Counted from the stretch's first letter, positions 1 to 8,734 are shown. The stretch is 64,000 bases of DNA from Pseudomonas sp. ok272 (GCF_900109995.1 NZ_FOCB01000002.1:226971-290970), one strand, 5' to 3'. The notes: a model not told the origin generated them from the sequence alone. Program-made: numbers and translations.

Positions 1-1
1 C

Positions 2-61
2 GCCGAAGCCAGCCTGATCATCGAACAGGACGACCCGTTCGCCTGGGGCATTCGCCTGTGA
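2..61 (+). CDS. lhpA: 4-hydroxyproline 2-epimerase, C-terminal end only (partial)
   Basis: Only the last 19 codons are in the window; the gene enters from the left and stops at 59-61. The visible tail ends in DDPFAWGIRL, which closely resembles the remembered end of Pseudomonas 4-hydroxyproline epimerase (proline racemase family). That enzyme converts trans-4-hydroxy-L-proline to cis-4-hydroxy-D-proline, the substrate of the dehydrogenase encoded next. The stop overlaps the GTG start of that gene (GTGA), suggesting translational coupling. The assignment rests on a short tail plus context. Confidence 0.7.
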   Translation, partial: AEASLIIEQDDPFAWGIRL

Positions 62-1173
62 GCCAAGGCCGGGTCGCCGATGTGATCGTGATCGGCGCCG
101 GGATCATCGGCGCCGCCTGTGCCCAGGCCCTGGCCCGACGCGGCGTGCAGGTGCTGGTGCTCGACGCCGGTCTGCCCGGTGCGACGGCAGCCGGCATGGG
201 GCACTTGCTGGTGCTCGATGACAACCCGGCCGAACTGGCCCTGAGTCAATATTCCCTGCAACGCTGGCGCGAACACGCCCCCGACCTGCCCGAGGACTGC
301 GCCTACCGCAGCAACGGCACCCTGTGGCTGGCGGCCAATCCCGAAGAAATGGCCGTGGCCGAAAGCAAATACCTCAACCTGCGCGCCCAGGGCGTGGCCT
401 GCGAACGGGTCGGCGCCAGCGCCCTGCGCGTGCGTGAGCCGGCCCTGCGCGAGGGGCTGGAAGGCGGCCTGCTGATCAATGGCGACGGCATCCTCTATGC
501 GCCGGCGACGGCCAACTGGATGCTCGCCGAGCCCAACATCCGCCAGCGTCGGGCGCGTGTCACCGAAGTGGACGGCCACCGCGTCCGCCTGGACGACGGC
601 CAGTGGTTGAGCGCCGACGCGGTGGTGCTGGCCAATGGTATCCAGGCCAATGAGCTGTGCCCGGAGCTGCCGATCGAGCCGAAAAAAGGCCACTTGCTGA
701 TTACCGATCGCTACCCGGGCACCGTCACCCACACCCTGGTGGAATTGGGCTACGTCACCAGCGCCCACAACGCCAGCGGGCCCTCGACCGCCTGCAACAT
801 CCAGCCGCGTCCCACCGGGCAACTGTTCATCGGCGCCTCGCGGCAATTCGGCACCACCGATCCGCAGGTCGAAGGCTGGATGCTGTCCAAAATGCTCAAG
901 CGCGCCGCCGAGTACATGCCGGCCCTGGCCCAGCTCAATGGCATTCGCGCCTGGACCGGCTTTCGCGCCGCCAGCCCCGACGGCCTGCCGCTGGTGGGCC
1001 AGCACCCGCAGCGCCAAGGCCTGTGGCTGGCGGTCGGCCACGAGGGGCTGGGCGTGACCACGGCCCCCGGCACCGCCGATTTGCTGGTGGCGCAGTTGTT
1101 CAACGAAACCCCGCCCCTGGCCGCCCAGCCCTATTTGCCCCAGCGTTTCCTTGGAGAACCGGCCCATGCCTGA
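58..1173 (+). CDS. D-hydroxyproline dehydrogenase, FAD (DAO-family) subunit
   Basis: This 371-residue FAD oxidoreductase of the D-amino-acid oxidase/glycine oxidase family opens with a dinucleotide fold (VIGAGIIGAACA, residues 11-22) and ends with the typical DAO C-terminus (GLPLVGQHP, VGHEGLGVTTAPGTADL). It starts with GTG overlapping the epimerase stop and overlaps the next gene by 8 bases. With the two following genes it matches the heteromeric D-hydroxyproline dehydrogenase known from P. aeruginosa, which oxidises cis-4-hydroxy-D-proline to pyrroline-4-hydroxy-2-carboxylate. The subunit composition resembles HcnABC-type enzymes, but the epimerase next door argues for hydroxyproline. Confidence 0.85.
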   Translation: MSQGRVADVIVIGAGIIGAACAQALARRGVQVLVLDAGLPGATAAGMGHLLVLDDNPAELALSQYSLQRWREHAPDLPEDCAYRSNGTLWLAANPEEMAVAESKYLNLRAQGVACERVGASALRVREPALREGLEGGLLINGDGILYAPATANWMLAEPNIRQRRARVTEVDGHRVRLDDGQWLSADAVVLANGIQANELCPELPIEPKKGHLLITDRYPGTVTHTLVELGYVTSAHNASGPSTACNIQPRPTGQLFIGASRQFGTTDPQVEGWMLSKMLKRAAEYMPALAQLNGIRAWTGFRAASPDGLPLVGQHPQRQGLWLAVGHEGLGVTTAPGTADLLVAQLFNETPPLAAQPYLPQRFLGEPAHA

Positions 1174-1402
1174 TGTGCTGCTAGACGGTCGTACCCTGCG
1201 CGTGACCGAAGGCACCAGCGTCGCCGCGGCCCTGGCACTGGCGGGCGATGGCTGCACACGCACCTCGGTCAGCGGCCAACGCCGCGCCCCGCTGTGCGGC
1301 ATGGGCATTTGCCAGGAATGCCGGGTGACCATCGACGGTCGTCGGCGCCTGGCCTGCCAGACCCTGTGCCGCGAAGGGATGCATGTGGAGACCCACCCAT
1401 GA
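1166..1402 (+). CDS. D-hydroxyproline dehydrogenase, small [2Fe-2S] subunit
   Basis: A 78-residue ferredoxin-like subunit. The cysteine pattern CGMGICQEC, followed about 12 residues later by CQTLC, is that of the plant-type [2Fe-2S] small subunit of HcnA/SoxA-like oxidoreductases; it should relay electrons between the flavin subunits. The start at ATG 1166 is preferred over TTG 1151 because GGAG (1153-1156) is well placed for it. It overlaps the upstream gene by 8 bases and the downstream gene by 4 (ATGA), so all three subunits are translationally coupled. Confidence 0.85.
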   Translation: MPDVLLDGRTLRVTEGTSVAAALALAGDGCTRTSVSGQRRAPLCGMGICQECRVTIDGRRRLACQTLCREGMHVETHP

Positions 1403-2655
1403 ATGAATACGCCGACTTACTGATCATCGGGGCCGGCCCCGCCGGGATGAGCGCCGCCCTGGCCGCGGCCCCCAGCGGGGCGCGCATTGTGGTGCTGGAC
1501 GACAACCCGCTGCCGGGCGGGCAGATCTGGCGCGATGGCCCCAACGCCCATCTGCCCGCTCAAGCCCGCCGCCTGCGCGAACGCTTGGAGGCCTGCCACA
1601 GCATCCACCGTCACCCCGCCACCCGGGTGATCGCCAGCCCTGGCGCCCAGCAACTGCTGGTGGAGAACGACGAACGCGGCTGGCTGATCCGCTATGACAA
1701 GCTGATCCTGTGCACCGGTGCCCGGGAGTTGCTGCTGCCCTTCCCCGGCTGGACCTTGCCCGGGGTGACCGGTGCCGGCGGCTTGCAGGCGCTGATCAAG
1801 GGCGGCGTGCCGGTGCACGGCCAGCGTGTGGTGATCGCCGGTTCAGGGCCGTTGCTGCTGGCCAGTGCCGCCACCGCCAAGCAACACGGCGCCCAGGTGC
1901 TGCGCATCGCTGAACAAGCCTCATCCCAGGCCGTCGCCGGGTTCGCCGCGCAACTGCCGCGCTGGCCCGGCAAACTGCTGCAATCGTTCAGCCTGTTCGA
2001 CCGCCATTACCGCACCGCCACCCATGTCCTGGCCGCCTTGGGCACCGATCGTGTGGAAGGCGTGCGCGTGCAGCAGCACGGCAAGGTCGTCGAGATGGCA
2101 TGTGATCGGCTGGCCTGTGGCTTTGGCTTGATCCCCAACATTCAATTGGCCCAAGCGCTGGGGTGCGCGATTGCAGGCCAGGCCATCGCCGTCGATGCCT
2201 GGCAGGCCAGCAGCCGCGCCGATCACTACGCCGCTGGCGAGTGCACCGGCTTTGGCGGCAGTGAGCTGGCGCTGGTGGAGGGCGCGATTGCCGGGTACGC
2301 GGCGGTCGGCAACCAGGACGCGGCCCGTCATTTGTGGCCACGCCGGGCGCGGTGGCAGGGTTTCGCCAAGGCACTGAACCACGCCTTTGCCCTCGACCCA
2401 CGGCTCACATCCCTGGCCCAGCCCGACACGCTGGTGTGCCGCTGCGAAGACGTGCCGTACTCGGCCCTCGTCGGCCATGCGGATTGGCGTTCGGCCAAGC
2501 TGGCCAGCCGTTGCGGCATGGGCGCCTGCCAAGGCCGGGTGTGTGGCGGCGCGGTGCAACAGCTGTTCGGCTGGCAGCCTTCCGCGCCTCGGCCACCGTT
2601 CAGCCCGGCGCGCCTCGAGACCTTGATGAGCCTGGACGACACCCCGCCGGCATGA
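1399..2655 (+). CDS. D-hydroxyproline dehydrogenase, NAD(P)/FAD-binding subunit with BFD-like [2Fe-2S] domain
   Basis: This 418-residue pyridine-nucleotide-disulfide-type flavoprotein has a GAGPAGMSAA FAD motif near residue 10 and a second nucleotide fold (IAGSGPLLLASA, about residues 146-157). Its C-terminal cysteine cluster (CRCEDV ... CGMGACQGRVC) is typical of the BFD-like [2Fe-2S] domain in the large subunit of HcnB/opine-oxidase-type dehydrogenases. It completes the three-subunit membrane-linked dehydrogenase. ATG 1399 overlaps the preceding stop (ATGA). The longer in-frame extension beginning at 1294 would overlap the ferredoxin gene and is rejected. Confidence 0.85.
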   Translation: MNEYADLLIIGAGPAGMSAALAAAPSGARIVVLDDNPLPGGQIWRDGPNAHLPAQARRLRERLEACHSIHRHPATRVIASPGAQQLLVENDERGWLIRYDKLILCTGARELLLPFPGWTLPGVTGAGGLQALIKGGVPVHGQRVVIAGSGPLLLASAATAKQHGAQVLRIAEQASSQAVAGFAAQLPRWPGKLLQSFSLFDRHYRTATHVLAALGTDRVEGVRVQQHGKVVEMACDRLACGFGLIPNIQLAQALGCAIAGQAIAVDAWQASSRADHYAAGECTGFGGSELALVEGAIAGYAAVGNQDAARHLWPRRARWQGFAKALNHAFALDPRLTSLAQPDTLVCRCEDVPYSALVGHADWRSAKLASRCGMGACQGRVCGGAVQQLFGWQPSAPRPPFSPARLETLMSLDDTPPA

Positions 2656-2729
2656 ATCGCGTGCCGGGGGTTTCGGGCGACCTGCCGAGTCTTTATGATC
2701 CGGGGGGTTGCCATCAGACTGCCAGCGCC

Positions 2730-3479
2730 ATGTTCCCCTCGCTCAACACCCTGAAACCCTGCGACCTGCCGACGCTCATCGCCAGCCTGCAGCCGATTGC
2801 CGCGCTGCTCGATACGCTGACCGACGTGGTGTTTTTCATCAAGGACGTCGAGGCCCGCTACGTCTTCGTCAACCAGACCCTGGCCCGGCGTTGCGGGGTC
2901 AAGCACGCGGATGAACTACTGGGCAAGACCGCCGAGTGCGTCTTCCCGCAGCGTTTCGGCCCGCTCTACACCGAACAGGACCGGCGCGTATTGGCCAGCG
3001 GCCGGGAGTTGACCGATCAACTGGAGCTGCACCTGTACTTCGCCAACCAGCCAATCTGGTGCCTGACCCATAAACTCGCCCTGCGCGACACCCAGGGCCA
3101 GGTCGTCGGCCTGGCGGGCATCTCCCGCGACCTGCAAGCGCCACAATCCAGCCACCCGGCGTTCCAGAAGCTGGTCGCCGTCGACGCGCACATCCGCAAG
3201 CATTTCGCCCGCCCCATCAGCCTCGCCGAGCTGACCGCTCTCGCCGGGTACTCGGTGGCGCAACTGGAGCGCCACTGCAAGCGCGTGTTCCAACTCACAC
3301 CCCGGCAGATGATCCACAAGGCCCGGCTGGAGGAAGGTTCGCGGCTGTTGCTGCACAGTGAGCTACCGATCACCGAGATCGCCCTGCGCTGCGGCTACAC
3401 CGACCACAGCGCCTTCAGCCGCCAGTTCCGCGCGCTGACCAGTTTGTCCCCGAGCCAGTATCGCGAGAGTCCGCGCTAG
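2730..3479 (+). CDS. lhpR: AraC-family transcriptional regulator with PAS sensor domain (hydroxyproline regulator)
   Basis: About 249 residues: an N-terminal PAS domain (residues about 25-130, e.g. DVVFFIKDVEARYVFVN) and a C-terminal AraC/XylS double helix-turn-helix (about 150-245, ending GYTDHSAFSRQFRALT...PSQYR). PAS-AraC proteins sit beside hydroxyproline catabolic genes in Pseudomonas (LhpR), so it probably activates this locus. The start is uncertain: ATG 2652 overlaps the upstream stop (ATGA) and would add 26 poorly structured residues, while ATG 2730 begins the conserved-looking part. Neither has a clear Shine-Dalgarno sequence. Confidence 0.75.
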   Translation: MFPSLNTLKPCDLPTLIASLQPIAALLDTLTDVVFFIKDVEARYVFVNQTLARRCGVKHADELLGKTAECVFPQRFGPLYTEQDRRVLASGRELTDQLELHLYFANQPIWCLTHKLALRDTQGQVVGLAGISRDLQAPQSSHPAFQKLVAVDAHIRKHFARPISLAELTALAGYSVAQLERHCKRVFQLTPRQMIHKARLEEGSRLLLHSELPITEIALRCGYTDHSAFSRQFRALTSLSPSQYRESPR

Positions 3480-3506
3480 GCCTGGACGACACACAACCCC
3501 CTCCTC

Positions 3507-3594
3507 GTGGGAGCGAGCCTGCTCGCGATAACGTCGTGTCAGTCGACATCCCAGCCCACTGACAAACTGCATTCGCGAGCAGGCTCGCTCCCAC
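3507..3594. repeat. REP pair (REPIN)
   Basis: Two inverted REP palindromes (forward GTGGGAGCGAGCCTGCTCGC, then its reverse complement) are separated by about 45 bases and could fold into one long hairpin. This is the main content of the 369-base gap between the regulator and the transporter operon; the rest of the gap holds the transporter promoter region. Confidence 0.9.
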
Positions 3595-3784
3595 ACGTTC
3601 TGTGCCCCAGTGTTCCTTAAAGGTGCGCCTCCACACTCACTGCTCCCATCTGTAACACCTGCCCCCGATGGTCTCGTCGCCATGCTGTCACTCTGCCTTT
3701 AACCACCTCGCTGCAAGTCCCAAGGCGTAAGGCCTGCTGATTAATTCTCGGCCCCGGGAAAAACAGGCACGCTCATTGCTAAAT

Positions 3785-3802
3785 AAATATCGTATACGAA
3801 AT
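3785..3802. promoter_or_regulatory. Palindromic operator AAATATCGTATACGAAAT (copy 1)
   Basis: An 18-base sequence with a perfect CGTATACG core, 46 bases before the transporter operon start. The identical 18 bases recur at 8717-8734 ahead of the deaminase gene. A GTATAC-centred palindrome is the usual shape of a GntR/FadR-type site; no GntR gene lies in the window. Confidence 0.7.
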
Positions 3803-3848
3803 CCCCAATACGACACTCAACAGCACTTTTCTTCCCAACGAGGCCTCT

Positions 3849-4667
3849 ATGAAAAACCCCGCATTTGCCGTAGCCCTCAGCGCTGTTCTCAGTATCCCGT
3901 TCATCGCCACGGCCCAGGCCGACAAGCTCGACGACATCATTGGTTCGGGCAAGCTGCGCTGCGCCGTGACCCTGGACTTCCCACCCATGGGCTCGCGCGA
4001 TGAAGCCAACAACCCGGTTGGTTTCGACGTCGACTACTGCAAGGACCTGGCGAAGGTGCTGGGGGTCGATGCCGAAATCGTCGAGACGCCGTTCCCGGAT
4101 CGTATCCCGGCCCTGGTGTCCGGGCGCGCCGACATCATCGTCGCCTCCACCTCCGACACCCTTGAGCGGGCCAAGACCGTGGGCCTGACCGTGCCCTACT
4201 TCGCCTTCCAAATGGTGGTGCTGACCCGCGACAACACCGGCATCAATACCTTCGAAGACCTCAAGGGCAAGCCCGTCGGTAACACCAGCGGCACCTATGA
4301 AGCGATTGCCCTGGAGAAAAACGTCAAGCAATGGGGCAGCGGCAGCTTCCGCGCCTACCAGTCGCAGAACGACACCCTGCTGGCCGTCGCCCAGGGCCAT
4401 ATCGACGCCACGGTGGTCACCAACACCGTCGCCGCCGCCACCCTCAAGTCGGGCAAGTACAAGGGCCTGAAAGTCGTCGGCAACGCGCCGTACGTGATCG
4501 ACTACGTGTCCCTGGGCGCCAAGCGTAATGAGTATGGGCTGCTCAACTACCTCAACCTGTTCGTCAACCAGCAAGTACGCACCGGCCGCTATAACGAGCT
4601 GTTCGTCAAATGGGTCGGCACCGAGATCCCACCGGCCAACCTGACCGTGCCACAGGTCTACTACTAA
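3849..4667 (+). CDS. ABC transporter periplasmic substrate-binding protein, amino-acid type (SBP family 3)
   Basis: A 272-residue periplasmic protein with a clear signal peptide (hydrophobic run to about residue 23, cleavage after TAQA). The mature part begins DKLDDIIGSGKLRCAVTLDFPP, typical of family 3 polar-amino-acid binders. It starts a five-gene operon with aconitase X, two permeases and an ATPase. Given the hydroxyproline enzymes on both sides, the likely ligand is a hydroxyproline isomer. GAGG precedes the ATG; the palindrome at 3785-3802 is probably its operator. Confidence 0.85.
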   Translation: MKNPAFAVALSAVLSIPFIATAQADKLDDIIGSGKLRCAVTLDFPPMGSRDEANNPVGFDVDYCKDLAKVLGVDAEIVETPFPDRIPALVSGRADIIVASTSDTLERAKTVGLTVPYFAFQMVVLTRDNTGINTFEDLKGKPVGNTSGTYEAIALEKNVKQWGSGSFRAYQSQNDTLLAVAQGHIDATVVTNTVAAATLKSGKYKGLKVVGNAPYVIDYVSLGAKRNEYGLLNYLNLFVNQQVRTGRYNELFVKWVGTEIPPANLTVPQVYY

Positions 4668-4677
4668 GGTGTCCGGC

Positions 4678-6456
4678 ATGCCTGGGGTCACTTCTCTATC
4701 CGGCCGTAGCCTGGTCGCTGGCCGCGCGCAGGGCGAACTGTTGTTCGCCGATGTCGGCCTGAGCTTCTGGGGCGGCGTCGATTCGCTCAGCGGGGAAATC
4801 ATCGATCGCCACCACCCCTTGAGCGGCCAGCACCTGGCCGGCCGGGTGCTGGCGATTCCCAGCGGCCGTGGCTCGTGCACCGGCAGCAGCGTGATGATGG
4901 AGTTGATCAGCAATGGTCACGCTCCCGCTGCGCTGGTGCTGGCCGAGCCGGATGAGATCCTGACCCTGGGCGTACTGGTGGCGCAGACGATTTTCGCGCG
5001 TTCCCTGCCGGTGCTGTGCATCGGCGCGCACGCCTTCGCCACCTTGCGTGGCAAGGCGTTCGCCCGCGTCGAAGGGCATGCGCTGAACCTGTTCGAAGGC
5101 CTGCCCGGCGATCACTGGCAGGCCGGCGACAAACCGATTCAAGACGATCCGATCCACGCCTCACTGCAACTCACTGAATACGACCAGGCCCTGCTCGCGG
5201 GTCAACACGGCAAGGCCGCCCAGGTGGCCATGCACATCGTGTTGCGCATGGCCCAGCTACAAGGCGCCACCCAGCTGATCGACGTGACCCAGGCCCACAT
5301 CGACGGTTGCATCTACACCGGCCCCGCCAGCCTGCGTTTTGCCCGGCAACTGGTGCAATGGGGGGCGAAGGTGCGGGTGCCGACCACCCTCAACTCCATA
5401 TCCGTGGACCAACGTCGCTGGCGCGAATTGGGGATCGACCCGGCGCTCGGCGAGCCCGCCAGTGCCCTGGGTGATGCCTACATGGCGATGGGTGCGCAGC
5501 TCAGTTTCACCTGTGCACCGTACCTGCTCGACAGCGCGCCGAAGGCCGGCGAGCAGATCGTCTGGGCCGAATCCAACGCGGTGGTCTACGCCAACAGCGT
5601 GCTCGGCGCCCGGACCCTCAAGTACCCGGACTACCTGGATATCTGCATCGCCCTCACCGGCCGCGCGCCGCTGATTGGCTGCCACCTGGACGCCCCGCGC
5701 AAGGCGCGCCTGCAAGTGGAGTTGCCGGCGCTGGGCGATCTGGACGACGCCTTCTATCCGCTGCTGGGCTACCACGTCGGCGCGCTGGCCGGCAGTCGCA
5801 TCCCGCTGGTGCTGGGGCTGGAACACCGTCAGCCGAGCCTGGACGACTTGAAAGCGTTCGGCGCCGCATTTGCCACCACCTCGGGCGCGCCCCTGTTCCA
5901 TATCGCCGGGGTCACCCCCGAGGCCATCGACCCGGCGCAGGCGGTGGACGCCGGGATCGCGATCCCGGTTGAACGCATCGCCCTGGCCGACCTGCTGCGC
6001 AGTTGGCGCGAGCTCAACAGCGCCCGCGACAATCAGGTGCAGGTGGTGTCGCTGGGCAACCCGCATTTCTCCCTCAGCGAATTCGCCGCCCTGGCGCGCC
6101 TGTGCCACGGACGCCACAAGCACCCCGACGTGGTGCTCGCCATCACCTGCGGCCGGGCAGTGCTGGAACAGGCGCGGGCCGCTGGACACATCGGCGTGCT
6201 CGAGGCCTTTGGCGTCACGCTGGTGACAGACACCTGCTGGTGCATGCTCGGCGAGCCGGTGATCCCGCCCGCCGCGACCACCTTGATGACCAACTCGGGC
6301 AAGTACGCCCATTACGCACCGGGCCTGGTGGGCCGCCAGGTGCACTTCGCCAGCCTGGCCGAGTGCGTCGACGCGGCCTGCACCGCCACCGCCAGCGGGC
6401 GCCTGCCCACTTGGCTACAACCTGCCGAACCACTGGAGAGCCCCGCGCATGTTTGA
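4678..6456 (+). CDS. Aconitase X, fused type: probable cis-3-hydroxy-L-proline dehydratase (AcnX)
   Basis: 592 residues in one chain: an N-terminal swivelling domain (DUF126-like, residues about 1-135, with IPSGRGSCTGSSVMMEL) followed by the AcnX catalytic domain (DUF521-like, about 155-580). Cysteine-bearing motifs (FTCAPY, ITCGRA, DTCWCMLG) fit an iron-sulfur or metal site. Fused bacterial AcnX enzymes of this kind dehydrate cis-3-hydroxy-L-proline to pyrroline-2-carboxylate. The product is the substrate of the reductase at 12026-13033, which supports the call. ATG 4678 has AAGG about 9 bases upstream; GTG 4669 is the alternative. It overlaps the next gene by 8 bases. Confidence 0.85.
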   Translation: MPGVTSLSGRSLVAGRAQGELLFADVGLSFWGGVDSLSGEIIDRHHPLSGQHLAGRVLAIPSGRGSCTGSSVMMELISNGHAPAALVLAEPDEILTLGVLVAQTIFARSLPVLCIGAHAFATLRGKAFARVEGHALNLFEGLPGDHWQAGDKPIQDDPIHASLQLTEYDQALLAGQHGKAAQVAMHIVLRMAQLQGATQLIDVTQAHIDGCIYTGPASLRFARQLVQWGAKVRVPTTLNSISVDQRRWRELGIDPALGEPASALGDAYMAMGAQLSFTCAPYLLDSAPKAGEQIVWAESNAVVYANSVLGARTLKYPDYLDICIALTGRAPLIGCHLDAPRKARLQVELPALGDLDDAFYPLLGYHVGALAGSRIPLVLGLEHRQPSLDDLKAFGAAFATTSGAPLFHIAGVTPEAIDPAQAVDAGIAIPVERIALADLLRSWRELNSARDNQVQVVSLGNPHFSLSEFAALARLCHGRHKHPDVVLAITCGRAVLEQARAAGHIGVLEAFGVTLVTDTCWCMLGEPVIPPAATTLMTNSGKYAHYAPGLVGRQVHFASLAECVDAACTATASGRLPTWLQPAEPLESPAHV

Positions 6457-7114
6457 CTACACCTTCCAATGGCGCGCGGCCCTGCGCGCCCTGCCGGACA
6501 TGCTGGCCGGCGCCCTGGTGACCTTCGAGACCGCCGCGCTGGCGATGATCTTCGGCACGCTGATCGCCCTCGCGCTGACCGTCATGCGCGAAGCCAAGAA
6601 CCCGCTGTTGCGCGGTTTCGGCGAGGCCTGGGTATCGATTGCCCGCAACACCCCGTCGCTGTTCCAGATCTACGTCCTGTACTTCGGCCTTGGCTCCCTG
6701 GGTTTGCATGTCAGTTCGTGGCTGGCGCTGATGGCCGGGATCACCTTCAACTGCGCCGGCTACCTGGCGGAGAACTTTCGCGGCGGCCTCAAGGCGGTGC
6801 CCGAGACCCAGGTGCGTGCGGCCCGTTCCCTGGGCATGAGCGCGTTCCAGACCTATCGCATGATCATCGTCCCGCAACTGCTGCGCATCGTGTTCTATCC
6901 GCTGACCAACCAGATGGTGTGGGCGGTGCTGATGACGTCCCTGGGAGTGATCGTCGGCCTGAACAACGACCTGACCGGCGTGACCCAGGACTATAACGTC
7001 AAGACCTTCCGCACCTTCGAGTACTTCGCCATTGCTGCGGTGCTGTATTACCTGATCGCCAAGGCCATCGTCGGGACAGCCCGACTGCTGGCCTGGCGGT
7101 TGTTCCGCTACTGA
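6449..7114 (+). CDS. Amino-acid ABC transporter permease (HisM/GlnP type)
   Basis: A 221-residue inner-membrane protein with several hydrophobic segments and the EAA-loop region (GGLKAVPETQVRAARSLGMSAFQTYRMIIVPQ). It belongs to the His/Glu/Gln permease family and pairs with the permease encoded next. The start overlaps the end of the AcnX gene by 8 bases, so it is part of the same importer operon. Confidence 0.9.
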   Translation: MFDYTFQWRAALRALPDMLAGALVTFETAALAMIFGTLIALALTVMREAKNPLLRGFGEAWVSIARNTPSLFQIYVLYFGLGSLGLHVSSWLALMAGITFNCAGYLAENFRGGLKAVPETQVRAARSLGMSAFQTYRMIIVPQLLRIVFYPLTNQMVWAVLMTSLGVIVGLNNDLTGVTQDYNVKTFRTFEYFAIAAVLYYLIAKAIVGTARLLAWRLFRY

Positions 7115-7124
7115 GGAGTCGTCC

Positions 7125-7775
7125 ATGTTTTCCACCAGTTTTTCCTGGAACGACCTGCTGTTCCTCCTCGAAGGCGCCTGGGTCACCCTGCAACTGACGT
7201 TCTGGTCGATCATGCTCGGCTCCGTCGCCGGGCTGTTGTTCGGCTTGCTGCGCGCCCTGCTGCCACGGGTCAGCCTGCCGCTGGCGTGGGTGCTGGATGT
7301 GTTTCGCAGCGTGCCGCTGTTGATCCAGTTCGTACTGTTCAACTCGCTCAAAAGCATCGTCGGCCTGAACATCTCGGCCTTCAGCGTCGGTTGCATCGTG
7401 CTGGGGGTGTACGCCGCCGCGTACTTCACCGAGATCGTGCGCAGCGGCGTGCTCTCGGTGCCGCTGACCGTGCGCCGGGCCAGCCGCTCCCTGGGGTTGA
7501 GTTACTTGCAGGACCTGCGCTGGATCGTCCTGCCGATGGCGTCCCGCGTGGCATTCCCCGGCTGGCTGAACCTGGTGCTCAGCGTGATGAAGGACACCGC
7601 CCTGGTGATGTGGATCGGCATCGTCGAGCTGCTGCGCGCCTCGCAAACCATCGTCACGCGTATTCAAGAACCGCTGCTGGTGCTGTGCATCGCAGGCCTC
7701 ATTTATTACGTCATGAGCCTGGTGGTTGCCCGCCTCGGTGCTCGCCTGGAAAGAAGGTGGCAAGAAAATGATTGA
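7125..7775 (+). CDS. Amino-acid ABC transporter permease, second subunit
   Basis: A 216-residue permease of the HisM/HisQ family, with an EAA-type loop (SGVLSVPLTVRRASRSLGLSY) and about five hydrophobic helices. It lies 10 bases after the first permease and overlaps the ATPase gene by 8 bases. The two permeases should form the heterodimeric channel of this importer. Confidence 0.9.
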   Translation: MFSTSFSWNDLLFLLEGAWVTLQLTFWSIMLGSVAGLLFGLLRALLPRVSLPLAWVLDVFRSVPLLIQFVLFNSLKSIVGLNISAFSVGCIVLGVYAAAYFTEIVRSGVLSVPLTVRRASRSLGLSYLQDLRWIVLPMASRVAFPGWLNLVLSVMKDTALVMWIGIVELLRASQTIVTRIQEPLLVLCIAGLIYYVMSLVVARLGARLERRWQEND

Positions 7776-8490
7776 GATCGACAACGTACATAAATCCTTC
7801 GGCGACCTGGAAGTGGTCAAGGGCGTCAGCCTGACGGTGAGCAAGGGCGAGGTGGTGTCGATCATCGGCGGCTCCGGCTCCGGCAAGTCGACGCTGTTGA
7901 TGTGCATCAACGGCCTGGAGCCGATCCAAAAGGGCAGCATTCGCATCGATGGGATTGAGGTGCACAACAGCGCCACCAACCTCAATCGCCTGCGCCAGCG
8001 CATCGGCATTGTGTTCCAGCAGTGGAACGCCTTCCCCCACCTCACGGTGCTGGAGAACGTGATGCTCGCCCCGCGCAAGGTGCTGGGTAAAAGCAAGCAA
8101 GAGGCCGAGGAACTGGCGGTGCGGCAACTGACCCACGTGGGCCTGGGCGACAAGCTCAAGACCTTCCCCGGCAAGCTCTCGGGCGGCCAGCAGCAACGCA
8201 TGGCCATCGCCCGCGCCCTGGCCATGTCGCCAGACTACATGCTGTTCGACGAAGCCACCTCGGCGCTGGACCCCCAGCTCGTGGGCGAGGTGTTGGACAC
8301 CATGCGCATGCTCGCCGAAGACGGCATGACCATGGTCCTGGTGACCCACGAAATCCGCTTCGCCCGCGATGTCTCCGACCGCGTGGCGTTCTTTCGCAAC
8401 GGCCTGGTGCATGAGATCGGCTCGCCAGACCAGGTCATCGGCAACCCGGTGCATGCCGAGACGGCGGCGTTTCTCAAGTCGGTGAAGTAG
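7768..8490 (+). CDS. Amino-acid ABC transporter ATP-binding protein (GlnQ/HisP type)
   Basis: A 240-residue ABC ATPase with Walker A GGSGSGKST, signature [15 protein letters not shown], Walker B YMLFDEATSALD and H-loop VTHE. It energises the importer encoded by the preceding genes. ATG 7768 is chosen over an upstream in-frame start at 7726, which would lie inside the permease gene; ATG 7768 begins the conserved MIEIDNVHKSFG. Confidence 0.92.
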   Translation: MIEIDNVHKSFGDLEVVKGVSLTVSKGEVVSIIGGSGSGKSTLLMCINGLEPIQKGSIRIDGIEVHNSATNLNRLRQRIGIVFQQWNAFPHLTVLENVMLAPRKVLGKSKQEAEELAVRQLTHVGLGDKLKTFPGKLSGGQQQRMAIARALAMSPDYMLFDEATSALDPQLVGEVLDTMRMLAEDGMTMVLVTHEIRFARDVSDRVAFFRNGLVHEIGSPDQVIGNPVHAETAAFLKSVK

Positions 8491-8501
8491 CGCGCGGCAT
8501 C

Positions 8502-8630
8502 TTCGCCGGCAAGCCGGTCTCGCTCCATTGGCCGGTGTTGACCATGGGTGGTGTGTACACCACAGACCCGGTGTGGGAGCGAGCCTGCTCGCGAAAGGTT
8601 GATTCGTATAGGAGCGAGGCTGTCCGCGAA
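8502..8630. repeat. Cluster of three REP palindromes
   Basis: One inverted REP (8502-8526, GCCGGC-core variant), one forward REP (8573-8595, CTCGCG core) and one diverged REP (8608-8630) lie between the transporter ATPase and the deaminase promoter. The first two diverge from each other. Confidence 0.8.
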
Positions 8631-8716
8631 CAGGCCCCAATCACTGATTCCCCTGACAGGCGGTCGTAAAACCAGCGTTTTGCCGGAAAAAAGCACTAGT
8701 CGATTACTGGCATTTA

Positions 8717-8734
8717 AAATATCGTATACGAAAT
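8717..8734. promoter_or_regulatory. Palindromic operator AAATATCGTATACGAAAT (copy 2)
   Basis: Identical to the 18 bases at 3785-3802 and placed 26 bases before the deaminase start. It suggests that one regulator controls both the importer/AcnX operon and this gene. Confidence 0.7.
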
